Counted from the first letter of the stretch, positions 35,714 through 44,882 are shown. The stretch: DNA of 64,000 bases from an uncultured Tenacibaculum sp. (GCA_947496185.1 CANMCD010000003.1:124001-188000), one strand, 5' to 3'. The notes: generated by a model from the sequence alone, not told the origin. Made by a program: numbers and translations.

Positions 35714-35830
35714 TCACTTTATTTTTTTCAGTTTTGAATTTCACCACATTTTTTTTATTTCACGTTAGTACATCAAGTTTTAATTACAACTTAAAGTCAG
35801 TTGCATTAAATCCTGTTGCTACTATACGAC

Positions 35831-35882
35831 CTCGCCCGTAAGGGTACTATCTAATTTATAGGAACAAGGTGCGTCCTGTTCC
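35831..35882 (+). promoter_or_regulatory. Second hairpin region of the arg leader
   Basis: Contains CCC-gtaa-GGG (35835-35844) and the hairpin GGAAC-a-AGG / CCT-GTTCC (35861-35882, loop TGCGT), 54 nt before the first arg-operon gene. This is the most G+C-rich patch of the 5' region. No U tract follows the second hairpin, so it is not a standard terminator. Confidence 0.4.
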
Positions 35883-35936
35883 CCTTTCAAAAAAGAACAA
35901 ATAGTTTATCCAATATTTTTATTTATCAATCACACT

Positions 35937-36548
35937 ATGAAAATTATAGTTGCGGATGTTTCTCATAGCCCTTACGCTGCTATCATATGCAAAACCATTG
36001 AAAATGCAGCTAAAAAAAGAGGTACTGGTATTGCAAAACGTAAGCCTGAGTACATCATTTCAAAGATGGAACAAGGAAATGCAGTTATTGCTTTAGACGG
36101 AGATATGTTTGCTGGATTTTGTTATATCGAATCATGGCAACACGGTAAGTTTGTAGCCAATTCTGGACTCATTGTGCATCCTAACTACAGAGGAATAGGA
36201 TTGGCAAAAGATATTAAACAACAAGTTTTTGACTTATCGAGAACCAAATATCCAAATGCTAAAATATTTAGTATAACTACTGGATTAGCCGTTATCAAAA
36301 TGAATAGTAATTTAGGGTACAAACCTGTTACATTTTCTGAACTAACAGACGACCAAACCTTTTGGAAAGGCTGTCAAACTTGTGTTAACTATGATGTTCT
36401 ACAGAGAACGAATCAAAAAATGTGTCTTTGTACAGGAATGCTATATGATCCTAGTACAGAGAACTCAGAAAAAAACGTTAAAGAAAACGTTTTTAAAAGA
36501 TTGAAAAAAATTAAAGAAACTATCCACCTTAAAAAGAGATATTCATGA
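35937..36548 (+). CDS. GNAT acyltransferase, probable N-acylglutamate synthase
   Basis: 203 aa. GNAT fold: NAVIALDGDMFAGFCYIESW, SGLIVHPNYRGIGLAKDIKQQVFDL (acyl-CoA pyrophosphate loop R-G-I-G-L-A), NLGYKPVTF. It is first in the arginine operon and overlaps argG by 4 nt. The operon has all later steps (argB, argC, argD, carbamoyltransferase, deacylase, argG, argH) but no argA or argJ, so this enzyme should supply the first one, acylation of glutamate. From memory, a comparable GNAT protein was linked to N-succinylglutamate synthesis in Bacteroides by high-throughput genetics. Acetyl versus succinyl donor is undecided. The C-terminal part has five cysteines (CQTC, CLC). Confidence 0.75.
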   Translation: MKIIVADVSHSPYAAIICKTIENAAKKRGTGIAKRKPEYIISKMEQGNAVIALDGDMFAGFCYIESWQHGKFVANSGLIVHPNYRGIGLAKDIKQQVFDLSRTKYPNAKIFSITTGLAVIKMNSNLGYKPVTFSELTDDQTFWKGCQTCVNYDVLQRTNQKMCLCTGMLYDPSTENSEKNVKENVFKRLKKIKETIHLKKRYS

Positions 36549-37729
36549 AAAAATTAGTAATTGCCTATAGTGGCGGACTAGATACTTCTTATTGTGCCGT
36601 TAGCCTATCTAAACAAGGTTATGAGGTACATGCAGTCAGTATAAATACTGGCGGTTTTTCACAAGACGAAATAAAAACAATAGAAAAGAATGCTTATAAA
36701 ATGGGAGTTGCTTCCTATAAAAACATAGAGGCAGTCAGTACCTTTTATGATAAAGTCGTTAAATATTTAATATATGGTAATGTTTTAAAAAACAATACAT
36801 ACCCGCTTTCTGTAAGTGCGGAAAGAATCGTACAAGCCATAGAAATTATTCAGTATGCAAAGAGTATTGACGCTACTTATATTGCTCATGGAAGTACGGG
36901 AGCTGGAAACGATCAAGTAAGATTTGATATGATTTTCCAGACCATGGCTCCAGAGATAACCATCATTACACCTATTAGAGATCAAAAAATATCTAGACAA
37001 GAAGAAATTATTTACTTAAAAGAACATGGAATCGATTTGTCTTGGGAAAAAGCTGCTTACTCTATTAACAAAGGACTCTGGGGAACCAGCGTAGGCGGAA
37101 AAGAGACATTAACCTCTCAACATCCTTTACCTGACAGTGCATATCCTTCTGAAGTAATAAAAACTACCCCCGAAAAGCTAAAACTTTCTTTTTATCAAGG
37201 GCAACTTTGGGCTGTTAACGATCACCAACAAACTCCGGTAAAAAATATTGAATATCTCAATGCTATTGCTTCAGAATTTGCAATAGGAAGAGACATCCAT
37301 GTTGGTGATACCATTGTAGGCATTAAAGGAAGAGTTGGGTTTGAAGCCGCTGCTGCCATACTTACTATCAAAGCACATCATCTCCTTGAAAAACATACAT
37401 TAAGTAAATGGCAATTACAACACAAAGAATATTTGGCTAGTTTTTATGGAATGCATCTTCATGAAGGACAATACTTAGACCCAGTGATGAGAGATATCGA
37501 AAGTTTTTTAGAGAATAGTCAATCGAAAGTAACAGGAGAAGTATACATCACTTTAAAACCCTATCACTTTAATCTGGATGGGATTTCTTCTCCCAATGAC
37601 CTAATGAATCCTGAATTTGGAAGCTATGGAGAAATGAATACACAATGGACAGCTAACGATGCGAAAGGTTTTATAAAAATCATTGGAAATCAAAATAAAA
37701 TATACCAACAAGTAAATCAATTATCATGA
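36545..37729 (+). CDS. argG: Argininosuccinate synthase
   Basis: 394 aa. It joins citrulline and aspartate using ATP. N-terminal PP-loop VIAYSGGLDTSYCAVSL (residues 4-20), HGSTGAGNDQVRFD, TPIRDQKISRQEEIIYL and WEKAAYSINKGLWGTSVGG are family signatures. Length is typical. It overlaps the GNAT gene (ATGA) at its start and argC (ATGA) at its end, so it lies deep inside a translationally coupled operon. Its position near the front, ahead of earlier pathway steps, is usual in Flavobacteriaceae as I recall. Confidence 0.97.
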   Translation: MKKLVIAYSGGLDTSYCAVSLSKQGYEVHAVSINTGGFSQDEIKTIEKNAYKMGVASYKNIEAVSTFYDKVVKYLIYGNVLKNNTYPLSVSAERIVQAIEIIQYAKSIDATYIAHGSTGAGNDQVRFDMIFQTMAPEITIITPIRDQKISRQEEIIYLKEHGIDLSWEKAAYSINKGLWGTSVGGKETLTSQHPLPDSAYPSEVIKTTPEKLKLSFYQGQLWAVNDHQQTPVKNIEYLNAIASEFAIGRDIHVGDTIVGIKGRVGFEAAAAILTIKAHHLLEKHTLSKWQLQHKEYLASFYGMHLHEGQYLDPVMRDIESFLENSQSKVTGEVYITLKPYHFNLDGISSPNDLMNPEFGSYGEMNTQWTANDAKGFIKIIGNQNKIYQQVNQLS

Positions 37730-38703
37730 TACAAGTAGGCATTATTGGAGGTGCAGGATATACTGCTGGCGAACTTATTAGGCTTTTATTACAACACCCA
37801 AACACTACTATAGATTTTGTATATAGTACTTCGAATGCGGGGAACTTTCTTTCAGATGTTCATCAAGATCTGGTAGGAAATACACCGCTTAAATTTACAA
37901 ATACTATAAACAAAAACATTGATATATTGTTCCTTTGCTTAGGACATGGAAATTCGAAGAAATTTTTAGAAACACACGCCTTTTCTGACCAAACTAAGAT
38001 CATTGACCTAGGAAATGACTTTAGATTACAAAAAGACAACGAATTCCAACAAAAAAAGTTTGTTTACGGATTACCTGAACTTAATAAAGAAGCTATAAAA
38101 AACGCAAATTACATTGCTAATCCAGGTTGCTTTGCTACTGCTATTCAATTAGGATTAATCCCTTTAGCTAATAAAAAGAGGTTAACAAACACGATTCATA
38201 TTAATGCCGTGACTGGAGCTACTGGAGCAGGTACATCCTTATCTGCTACTACACATTTCACTTGGAGAGACAACAATTTTTCTTATTACAAACCTTTTAC
38301 CCATCAACATTTAGGTGAAATCAACCAAACCTTAGACTCCTTACAAACTGATTTTTCTGGTGATGTGATGTTTTTACCCAATAGAGGTAATTTTTCTAGA
38401 GGTATTTATGTTACCTCGTATACTTCTTTTGACGGAAACATTGAAGATGCAATACAACTCTATCAAGATTTTTATAACGATACACCTTTTACGTTTGTTT
38501 CTGAAAAAGATTTACACTTAAAACAAGTAGTGAACACAAATAAATGCTTGGTTCATTTACACAAACACGACAAGCAGCTTTTAATCACTTCAGTAATAGA
38601 CAATCTTCTAAAGGGAGCTTCAGGGCAAGCAATTCACAATATGAATTTGATGTTTGGTATTGAAGAAACCACTGGACTACAATTAAAAGCAAATTATTTT
38701 TAA
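37726..38703 (+). CDS. argC: N-acetyl(acyl)-gamma-glutamyl-phosphate reductase
   Basis: 325 aa. NADPH-dependent reduction of acylglutamyl phosphate to the semialdehyde. N-terminal GIIGGAGYTAGELIRLLLQHP (NADP-binding), active-site Cys135 in ANPGCFATAIQLGLIPL, and TGATGAGTSLSATTHFTWRDNNFSYYKPFTHQHLGEI. Overlaps argG by 4 nt and is 12 nt before the proC-like gene. Confidence 0.97.
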   Translation: MIQVGIIGGAGYTAGELIRLLLQHPNTTIDFVYSTSNAGNFLSDVHQDLVGNTPLKFTNTINKNIDILFLCLGHGNSKKFLETHAFSDQTKIIDLGNDFRLQKDNEFQQKKFVYGLPELNKEAIKNANYIANPGCFATAIQLGLIPLANKKRLTNTIHINAVTGATGAGTSLSATTHFTWRDNNFSYYKPFTHQHLGEINQTLDSLQTDFSGDVMFLPNRGNFSRGIYVTSYTSFDGNIEDAIQLYQDFYNDTPFTFVSEKDLHLKQVVNTNKCLVHLHKHDKQLLITSVIDNLLKGASGQAIHNMNLMFGIEETTGLQLKANYF

Positions 38704-38715
38704 AACACTCTCATT

Positions 38716-39516
38716 ATGAATATTGCCATTATAGGAACAGGAAACTTAGGAAAGTCGATAGCTAAAGGATTACTTCAAAACAACACTATCGCTAGTCTAT
38801 ATCTCACCAAAAGAAATATTAATGAGCTAGAAGAATTTAGTACATACGACAATGTTCATTGTACAACAGACAATCAAAAAGCAATATTAGCCTCTGATAT
38901 TATAATTTTTGCAGTACAACCGAGGCATTTCGAATCTATACTTGATGATATTTACAACAGTATACAAAAACATCATGTACTTATCTCAACGATTACTGGA
39001 TTTAGCATTGAAAAAATGGAAGCTATTATCGGTGTTGACAACTTTCTTATTAGGGCAATGCCTAATACTGCCATCGCTGTAGGAAAATCAATGACTTGTA
39101 TTTGTGCAAACCAAAAAGGCAAAACACACCTAAATACAGCTACCACTATTTTCAATCAACTTGGCAATTCCATTGTAATTCCAGAAGCACAAATGCAAGC
39201 CGCAACCGTAGTATGTGCTAGTGGGATCGCTTTTTGGATGCGTCTTATAAGAGCTACAACACAGGCAGCTATTCAACTAGGGTTTGATGCAAAAGAAGCC
39301 CAAGAATTAGCCATGTATACCAGTCAAGGAGCGGCAAGCCTTCTTATTACTACTAAAAATCACCCTGAAGAAGAAATCGATAAAGTGACCACTCCGAAAG
39401 GCTGTACAATTCAAGGGCTAAATGAAATGGAACACAAAGGGCTTAGCGCTGCATTGATCCAAGGAATGGTTGCCTCTTTTAACAAAATTAATAATATTAA
39501 AAAAGAACAAATATGA
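38716..39516 (+). CDS. proC: Pyrroline-5-carboxylate reductase-like protein
   Basis: 266 aa. NAD(P)-binding NIAIIGTGNLGKSIAKGLLQNN and the P5CR signature region: RAMPNTAIAVGKSMTCICAN, VVCASGIAFWMRLIRATTQAAIQLGFDAKEAQELAMYTSQGAASLL, TPKGCTIQGLNEMEHKGLSAALIQGM. P5CR makes proline from pyrroline-5-carboxylate. Its place between argC and argD in a tightly packed operon (4-nt overlap with argD) suggests coupling of proline and arginine synthesis, or a side role handling glutamate/ornithine semialdehyde. Biochemical substrate remains an inference. Confidence 0.88.
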   Translation: MNIAIIGTGNLGKSIAKGLLQNNTIASLYLTKRNINELEEFSTYDNVHCTTDNQKAILASDIIIFAVQPRHFESILDDIYNSIQKHHVLISTITGFSIEKMEAIIGVDNFLIRAMPNTAIAVGKSMTCICANQKGKTHLNTATTIFNQLGNSIVIPEAQMQAATVVCASGIAFWMRLIRATTQAAIQLGFDAKEAQELAMYTSQGAASLLITTKNHPEEEIDKVTTPKGCTIQGLNEMEHKGLSAALIQGMVASFNKINNIKKEQI

Positions 39517-40643
39517 GTTTATTTGACGTATATCCTTTGTTTGATGTAACTCCAGTAAAGGCAAAAGATGTCTATGTTTTTGACAACAAAGAGACCAAGT
39601 ATTTAGATCTTTATGGCGGACATGCCGTTATTTCAATAGGACATTCTCACCCACAATATACTGCAAGCATTAGTGAACAGGTAAGTAAATTAGGTTTTTA
39701 TAGTAATTCGGTACAAAACCCTTTACAAAAAAACTTAGCAGAACTTATAAAACACATGTCTGGATGTAATGATTATCAATTATTTTTATGTAATTCTGGA
39801 GCTGAAGCCAATGAAAATGCATTAAAACTAGCTTCTTTTCATACCGATAAAAAAAAGGTAATTTCCTTTAAAAATTCATTCCATGGACGTACCTCTGCTG
39901 CCGTTGCAGCTACTGATAACACTAAAATTGTCGCTCCAATTAATGCACAACAAGATGTAATTTTTCATGAATTGGAAGACTTAGCCAGCGTAGAGAAATC
40001 CCTTCAAAACCATGATGTTTGTGCTGTTATTATTGAAACCATACAAGGTATCGGAGGACTAAATGAAGGAAGTACTGGCTTTTATAAAGGACTTGAACAA
40101 CTGTGTAAAAAATACAACACCCTATTGATTGCTGATGAAATCCAATGTGGATTTGGTAGAACAGGCGATTTTTTTGCTTTTCAAAAACACGGCATCACCC
40201 CCGATATTATTTCCATGGCAAAAGGAATGGGAAATGGTTTTCCTATAGGAGGTATCTTAATTCACCCAAGCATAAAACCTTCTTTCGGATTATTAGGAAC
40301 TACCTTTGGTGGAAATCATTTGGCTTGTAGTGCTTCATTAGCTGTATTGTCTGTTATAAAATCAGAAAACCTAATGGAAAACACAAAACAAGTAGCGACT
40401 TACCTTATCAATCAGGCAGCTAGCTTACCACAACTAAAAACCATTAAAGGAAGAGGGCTAATGCTTGGACTCGAATTCGATTTTCCTGTAGCTACCCTCA
40501 GAAAGTCATTAATCTATAATCATAATATTTTCACTGGAAGTGCAAAAAACCCCAATTTATTAAGAATACTCCCCCCTTTAACCCTAAAAAAAGAGCATGT
40601 AGATATATTTATAGATGCTTTAAAGAAAGAATTAAATCCCTAA
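39513..40643 (+). CDS. argD: Acetyl(acyl)ornithine aminotransferase
   Basis: 376 aa class III PLP aminotransferase. YLDLYGGHAVISIGHSHP near residue 30, NSGAEANENALKLA (94-107), IETIQGIGGLNEGS, DEIQCGFGRTG (Asp208) and PLP lysine Lys237 in SMAKGMGNGFPIGG. It transfers an amino group from glutamate to acylglutamate semialdehyde. The group of ~375-aa enzymes also includes ornithine and succinylornithine aminotransferases; operon context makes the arginine pathway role secure. It overlaps the preceding gene by 4 nt, and the carbamoyltransferase follows after 3 nt. Confidence 0.95.
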   Translation: MSLFDVYPLFDVTPVKAKDVYVFDNKETKYLDLYGGHAVISIGHSHPQYTASISEQVSKLGFYSNSVQNPLQKNLAELIKHMSGCNDYQLFLCNSGAEANENALKLASFHTDKKKVISFKNSFHGRTSAAVAATDNTKIVAPINAQQDVIFHELEDLASVEKSLQNHDVCAVIIETIQGIGGLNEGSTGFYKGLEQLCKKYNTLLIADEIQCGFGRTGDFFAFQKHGITPDIISMAKGMGNGFPIGGILIHPSIKPSFGLLGTTFGGNHLACSASLAVLSVIKSENLMENTKQVATYLINQAASLPQLKTIKGRGLMLGLEFDFPVATLRKSLIYNHNIFTGSAKNPNLLRILPPLTLKKEHVDIFIDALKKELNP

Positions 40644-40646
40644 GAA

Positions 40647-41630
40647 ATGAAAAAATTTACTACACTAAACGACATACATAATTTACAAGAAATCCTTGCA
40701 CAAGCCTTGGAACTAAAACAACATCCGTTTTCTTTTTCGCATTTAGGAAAACAAAAAACGCTAGTCATGCTTTTCTTCAATGCTAGCTTACGAACAAGGC
40801 TTAGCACAGAAAAAGCAGCTAAAAACTTAGGTATGGAAGTTAGTGTTTTAAATATAGCTAATGCTTGGAATTTGGAATTTGAAAACGGCACCATCATGAA
40901 CTTAAATACCTCTGAACATATAAAAGAAGCTGCCGAAGTAATCTCTCAATATGCAGATATTATTGCTGTCAGGGCATTTCCTAGTTTAAAAAATAAAGAA
41001 CAAGATACCGCTGAATATATCATAAATAGCTTTTTAAAATATGCCAGTGTTCCTATTGTTAATATGGAAAGCGCTACAGCACATCCATTACAGGCTTTAG
41101 CAGACGCCATTACTATTAAAGAAGCAAATTTTACAAAAAAACCAAACATTGTACTCTCATGGGCTCCTCACCCCAAAGCACTCCCCCACTCTGTCGCCAA
41201 TTCTTTTGTCAATTTAATGCATAAAATGGATGTTAATTTTACCATTACACACCCAAAAGGATATGAACTTGACCCTGCAATTACCAAAAATAGTCCTATA
41301 GAGTACGATCAACAAAAGGCTTTTGAAAATGCTGACATTGTATATACCAAAAACTGGAGTTCTTTCAATGATTATGGAAAAGTACTACTTGACGATGAAA
41401 TGTGGATGATTACTAAAAAGAATTTAAAAGAAGCAAAGTTTATGCATTGTTTACCTATACGTAGAAATGTAGTTGCTGAAGATGCTGTGCTCGATAGCCC
41501 AAACTCTCTAGTTATCCAACAGGCTAACAACCGAACTTTCGCAACTCAAATTGTACTACAACAAATATTAATGTACGACAAAATGAGTAACAGCAAATTG
41601 AATAATCATTACATCAATCAATACGAATAA
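40647..41630 (+). CDS. argF': N-acylornithine carbamoyltransferase
   Basis: 327 aa. Carbamoyl-phosphate site FFNASLRTRLSTEKAA (residues 43-58, the variant of S-T-R-T-R found in N-acetyl/N-succinyl-ornithine transcarbamylases), MESATAHPLQALADAITI, SWAPHPKALPHSVANSF and MHCLPIRRNVVAEDAVLDSP. It carbamoylates an N-acylated ornithine, so citrulline is made only after deacylation by the argE-like enzyme. Acetyl and succinyl enzymes are said to differ at one residue of the 80s loop (Glu versus Pro, from memory); the corresponding place here reads TSEHIKEAAEV with Ser before the EH, so specificity is open. Confidence 0.93.
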   Translation: MKKFTTLNDIHNLQEILAQALELKQHPFSFSHLGKQKTLVMLFFNASLRTRLSTEKAAKNLGMEVSVLNIANAWNLEFENGTIMNLNTSEHIKEAAEVISQYADIIAVRAFPSLKNKEQDTAEYIINSFLKYASVPIVNMESATAHPLQALADAITIKEANFTKKPNIVLSWAPHPKALPHSVANSFVNLMHKMDVNFTITHPKGYELDPAITKNSPIEYDQQKAFENADIVYTKNWSSFNDYGKVLLDDEMWMITKKNLKEAKFMHCLPIRRNVVAEDAVLDSPNSLVIQQANNRTFATQIVLQQILMYDKMSNSKLNNHYINQYE

Positions 41631-41648
41631 TCCTTTATACTTACACAA

Positions 41649-42425
41649 ATGGAAACAGTAAAAATCATAAAAATTGGAGGTAATATTATTAATGATGAAA
41701 AAACACTTTCTGCGTTTTTAGTACATTTTTCTCAAATAGAAGGATTAAAAATATTAGTCCATGGCGGAGGAAAATCAGCTTCGCAATTGGCTAAAAAAAT
41801 GAATATCCCCGTAACAATGATTGACGGTAGACGTGTTACCGATAAAAACACTTTAGATATCATTACCATGATATATGCTGGAAAAATTAATAAAAATATT
41901 GTTGCACAACTTCAAGCATTAGATAGTAATGCTATCGGATTAACAGGAGCAGATGGCAATTGTATCGTATCTCAAAAAAGGCCTGTTTCATCGATTGATT
42001 ATGGATTTGTAGGTGATATTTTCAAGGTAAACACACAAATACCAAAGACACTACTTAACTTGGGAATAGTTCCTGTTTTTTGTGCCATTACTCATGATAA
42101 AAATGGGCAATTACTCAATACCAATGCCGATACCATCGCTTCCGCAATCGCTATCGGATTAGCATCACATTTTAAAACAACGCTCTATTATTGTTTTGAA
42201 AAACCTGGGGTATTACTGGATGTAAATAACGATGATTCTATCATTAAGAATCTTAACACTGACATGTACCAAAAACTCAAAAAGGATAAAGTTATATATG
42301 AAGGCATGCTTCCCAAATTAGACAATTGTTTTCATGCTTTAGAAAATAATGTGCAAGAAGTTTGCATTGGAGGAACACAAATGTTATTTGAAGACAATAA
42401 CCTTTATACTTCTTTACATTTATAA
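41649..42425 (+). CDS. argB: Acetyl(acyl)glutamate kinase
   Basis: 258 aa amino-acid kinase fold. VKIIKIGGNIINDEKTL (N-terminal phosphate loop), ILVHGGGKSASQLAKKMNIP (substrate loop), GLTGADGNCIVSQKRP, and LNTNADTIASAIAIGLASHFKT (ATP site). It lacks the N-terminal extension of arginine-inhibited, hexameric NAGK enzymes, which suggests the E. coli-like dimeric, arginine-insensitive type. Follows the carbamoyltransferase by 18 nt. Confidence 0.95.
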   Translation: METVKIIKIGGNIINDEKTLSAFLVHFSQIEGLKILVHGGGKSASQLAKKMNIPVTMIDGRRVTDKNTLDIITMIYAGKINKNIVAQLQALDSNAIGLTGADGNCIVSQKRPVSSIDYGFVGDIFKVNTQIPKTLLNLGIVPVFCAITHDKNGQLLNTNADTIASAIAIGLASHFKTTLYYCFEKPGVLLDVNNDDSIIKNLNTDMYQKLKKDKVIYEGMLPKLDNCFHALENNVQEVCIGGTQMLFEDNNLYTSLHL

Positions 42426-42477
42426 TAATACACAACAATATCTATACTAAGACAACGATTAACTTAATTCCATTAAT

Positions 42478-43536
42478 GTGCTAAAACAACTTACAAATAA
42501 AGCCATTCTTTTACTAAAAAATTTAATAGAAACCCCTTCTTTCTCCTCTGAGGAGGATAACACTGCGCTACTATTGGAAAAATGGTTTCAAGAATTTGAC
42601 ATTCCTTATACTAGGACTGACAATAATATTTGGTCTGTCAACAAAATTTATGACAAAACAAAACCAACTCTTTTATTAAATTCTCATCACGATACCGTAA
42701 AACCTAATAATGGATACACAAAAGATCCATTCAAAGCCATTATTGAAAATGACAAACTTTATGGATTGGGTAGTAATGATGCTGGCGGCTGTCTTGTATC
42801 TCTTTTGGCTACATACACATATTTTTATCAAAAAGAGTCATTACACTACAATCTAGTTTTTGCGGGTACAGCAGAAGAAGAAAGTAGTGGTCCTAAAGGC
42901 TTGAATAGCTTATTAAAAATAATACCTAAAATTGATGTTGCCATCGTTGGAGAACCAACACTCATGCAGTTAGCAATAGCTGAAAAAGGATTGATCGTTT
43001 TTGATGCTGAAGTCTTAGGAACCCCTAGTCATGCCGCTCACCCTAACAACAACAACGCCATATACAACAGCATTAAGGTATTACAATGGTTTCAAGAAGT
43101 TTCTTTTGAAAAAAAATCTACTACACTTGGTGAAGTAAAACTTACAGTAACACAGATAAATGCAGGAAAACAACACAATGCAGTTCCTGCCAATGTCTCT
43201 ATGGTAATTGATGTTAGGGTAAATGACCAATATAATAATCAAGAAATAAACGATTATTTACAAACGCACGCACCTTGTAATATTACTCCAAGAGGTTTGC
43301 ACTTAAATTCTTCTTCAATTCCTATAGAACATCCAATTGTTCAAGCAGGTATTGCTATTGGCCGTACAACTTACGGGTCTCCAACACTTTCTGATCAAGC
43401 TGTTTTGAGTTGCCCTTCGTTAAAACTAGGGCCAGGAGACAGCAAACGGTCTCATACTGCTGACGAATTTATTTATCTAAGTGAAATTGAAGAAGGAATT
43501 AAAATTTATGTTGAATTACTAGAGAAGGTTCTCTAA
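42478..43536 (+). CDS. argE: M20 family acylornithine/acylcitrulline deacylase
   Basis: 352 aa from a GTG at 42478 (no in-frame ATG is near; the ATG at 42476 is out of frame). Di-zinc M20 peptidase: LLLNSHHDTVKPN (metal His, Asp), GLGSNDAGGCLVSLLATYT, catalytic EEESSG in GTAEEESSGPKGLNSLL, AIVGEPT, and the dimerisation domain GTPSHAAHPNNNNAIYN. In this operon it should remove the acyl group after carbamoylation, i.e. act on N-acylcitrulline, because the carbamoyltransferase is of the acylornithine type. Gene name by function; separated from argB by 52 nt. Confidence 0.9.
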   Translation: MLKQLTNKAILLLKNLIETPSFSSEEDNTALLLEKWFQEFDIPYTRTDNNIWSVNKIYDKTKPTLLLNSHHDTVKPNNGYTKDPFKAIIENDKLYGLGSNDAGGCLVSLLATYTYFYQKESLHYNLVFAGTAEEESSGPKGLNSLLKIIPKIDVAIVGEPTLMQLAIAEKGLIVFDAEVLGTPSHAAHPNNNNAIYNSIKVLQWFQEVSFEKKSTTLGEVKLTVTQINAGKQHNAVPANVSMVIDVRVNDQYNNQEINDYLQTHAPCNITPRGLHLNSSSIPIEHPIVQAGIAIGRTTYGSPTLSDQAVLSCPSLKLGPGDSKRSHTADEFIYLSEIEEGIKIYVELLEKVL

Positions 43537-43548
43537 AAAACACCAAAT

Positions 43549-44832
43549 ATGAAACTCTGGGACAAAGGATTATCCATTGATAAAAAAATAGAAGACTTTA
43601 CCGTAGGAAACGATAGAGAAATTGATTTACATATAGCACCTTATGATATACAAGCTTCTGTAGCACACGCTAAAATGTTACAAAAAATCGGCATTATATC
43701 AAAAGAAGAGTTAACCCAACTTGAAGAAGGGTTACATATGCTACAACAACAAATAACCAATAAAACATTTGTTATTGAACCTGAATTTGAAGATGTACAT
43801 TCCAAAATTGAATTTGAACTTACCAAAACTTACGGGGAAGTCGGAAAAAAAATACATACTGCACGATCAAGAAATGATCAAGTATTAGTTGCACTACACT
43901 TATATTACAAAGAAAACCTTTCGCTTATTATCGAAAAAACAACCTTGTTATTTAATACATTACTACAATTAGCTGAAACACATAAAAATCATCTTTTACC
44001 CGGATATACTCATCTTCAAGTAGCCATGCCATCTTCGTTTGGTTTGTGGTTTTCTGCGTATGCAGAATTGTTAATTGATGATTTGTCTATTTTAAAAGCA
44101 GCACTCAAAACCATCGATCAAAACCCCTTAGGATCAGCAGCAGGTTATGGCAGTTCTTTCCCTATAGACAGGCAATTCACAACCCATGAATTAAACTTTT
44201 CTACCTTAAAATACAATGTAGTAGCTGCACAAATGAGTAGAGGAAAAAGTGAAAGAACCTTAGCCATGGCTCTTGGTAACATCAGTAACACACTAGCTAG
44301 ATTCGCTATGGATATTTGTCTTTATATGAGTCAAAACTTTAACTTCCTTTCCTTTCCTGATACATTGACTACTGGTAGTAGTATTATGCCTCACAAAAAA
44401 AATCCTGATGTTTTTGAATTAATTAGGGGTAAATGCAACAAAATACAAGCACTACAAACCGAGATGGTTTTAATCACTAATAATTTACCAAGTGGATACC
44501 ATAGAGACTATCAATTATTAAAAGAAAATTGTATTGTTGCCTTTGAAGACTTAAAAAATATTCTTGATATTTTTGAGTATGCCATTAAGCAAGTTAGTGT
44601 AAAAAACATAAACTTACACGATGAAAAATACAAATATCTTTTTACTGTAGACAATATTAATACTTTGGTAGAAAACGGTATTAGCTTTAGAGAAGCTTAT
44701 AAAAAAATCGGTACAGCCGTAAACAATGGAACTTATGTACCCGATACCCAAAAAACACATACACATCAAGGCAGTATAGGAAATTTATGCTTGGATAAAA
44801 TTGAAGAAAAAATGAAATATATCTTGGATTAA
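43549..44832 (+). CDS. argH: Argininosuccinate lyase
   Basis: 427 aa fumarase/aspartase superfamily enzyme cleaving argininosuccinate to arginine and fumarate. EDVHSKIEFELTKTYGEVGKKIHTARSRNDQVLVALHLY near residues 82-121, LPGYTHLQVAMPSSFG, NPLGSAAGYGSSFPIDR and the signature loop TTGSSIMPHKKNPDVFELIRG. Somewhat shorter than the 455-470 aa of enterobacterial ArgH, with a reduced C-terminus. Last gene of the operon; hairpin terminator follows 16 nt later. Confidence 0.96.
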   Translation: MKLWDKGLSIDKKIEDFTVGNDREIDLHIAPYDIQASVAHAKMLQKIGIISKEELTQLEEGLHMLQQQITNKTFVIEPEFEDVHSKIEFELTKTYGEVGKKIHTARSRNDQVLVALHLYYKENLSLIIEKTTLLFNTLLQLAETHKNHLLPGYTHLQVAMPSSFGLWFSAYAELLIDDLSILKAALKTIDQNPLGSAAGYGSSFPIDRQFTTHELNFSTLKYNVVAAQMSRGKSERTLAMALGNISNTLARFAMDICLYMSQNFNFLSFPDTLTTGSSIMPHKKNPDVFELIRGKCNKIQALQTEMVLITNNLPSGYHRDYQLLKENCIVAFEDLKNILDIFEYAIKQVSVKNINLHDEKYKYLFTVDNINTLVENGISFREAYKKIGTAVNNGTYVPDTQKTHTHQGSIGNLCLDKIEEKMKYILD

Positions 44833-44848
44833 TTTTTTTATAAAAAAT

Positions 44849-44882
44849 GAGGTCGCCTAAAAATTACTTTTTAGACGACCTC
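44849..44882. terminator. Shared terminator of argH and the M57 peptidase gene
   Basis: 15-bp stem GAGGTCG-c-CTAAAAA / TTTTTAG-a-CGACCTC with one mismatch, between convergent genes. On the minus strand it is followed by ATTTTTTA; on the plus strand the T tract is short. Confidence 0.8.

Noticed and set aside
35722-35840. Open frame ending in I-R-P-R-P upstream of the arg operon, considered as an Arg leader
   Set aside because: It has no ATG start (only TTG) and a low-complexity Phe-rich body; the promoter-proximal ORF at 35621 is the better candidate.
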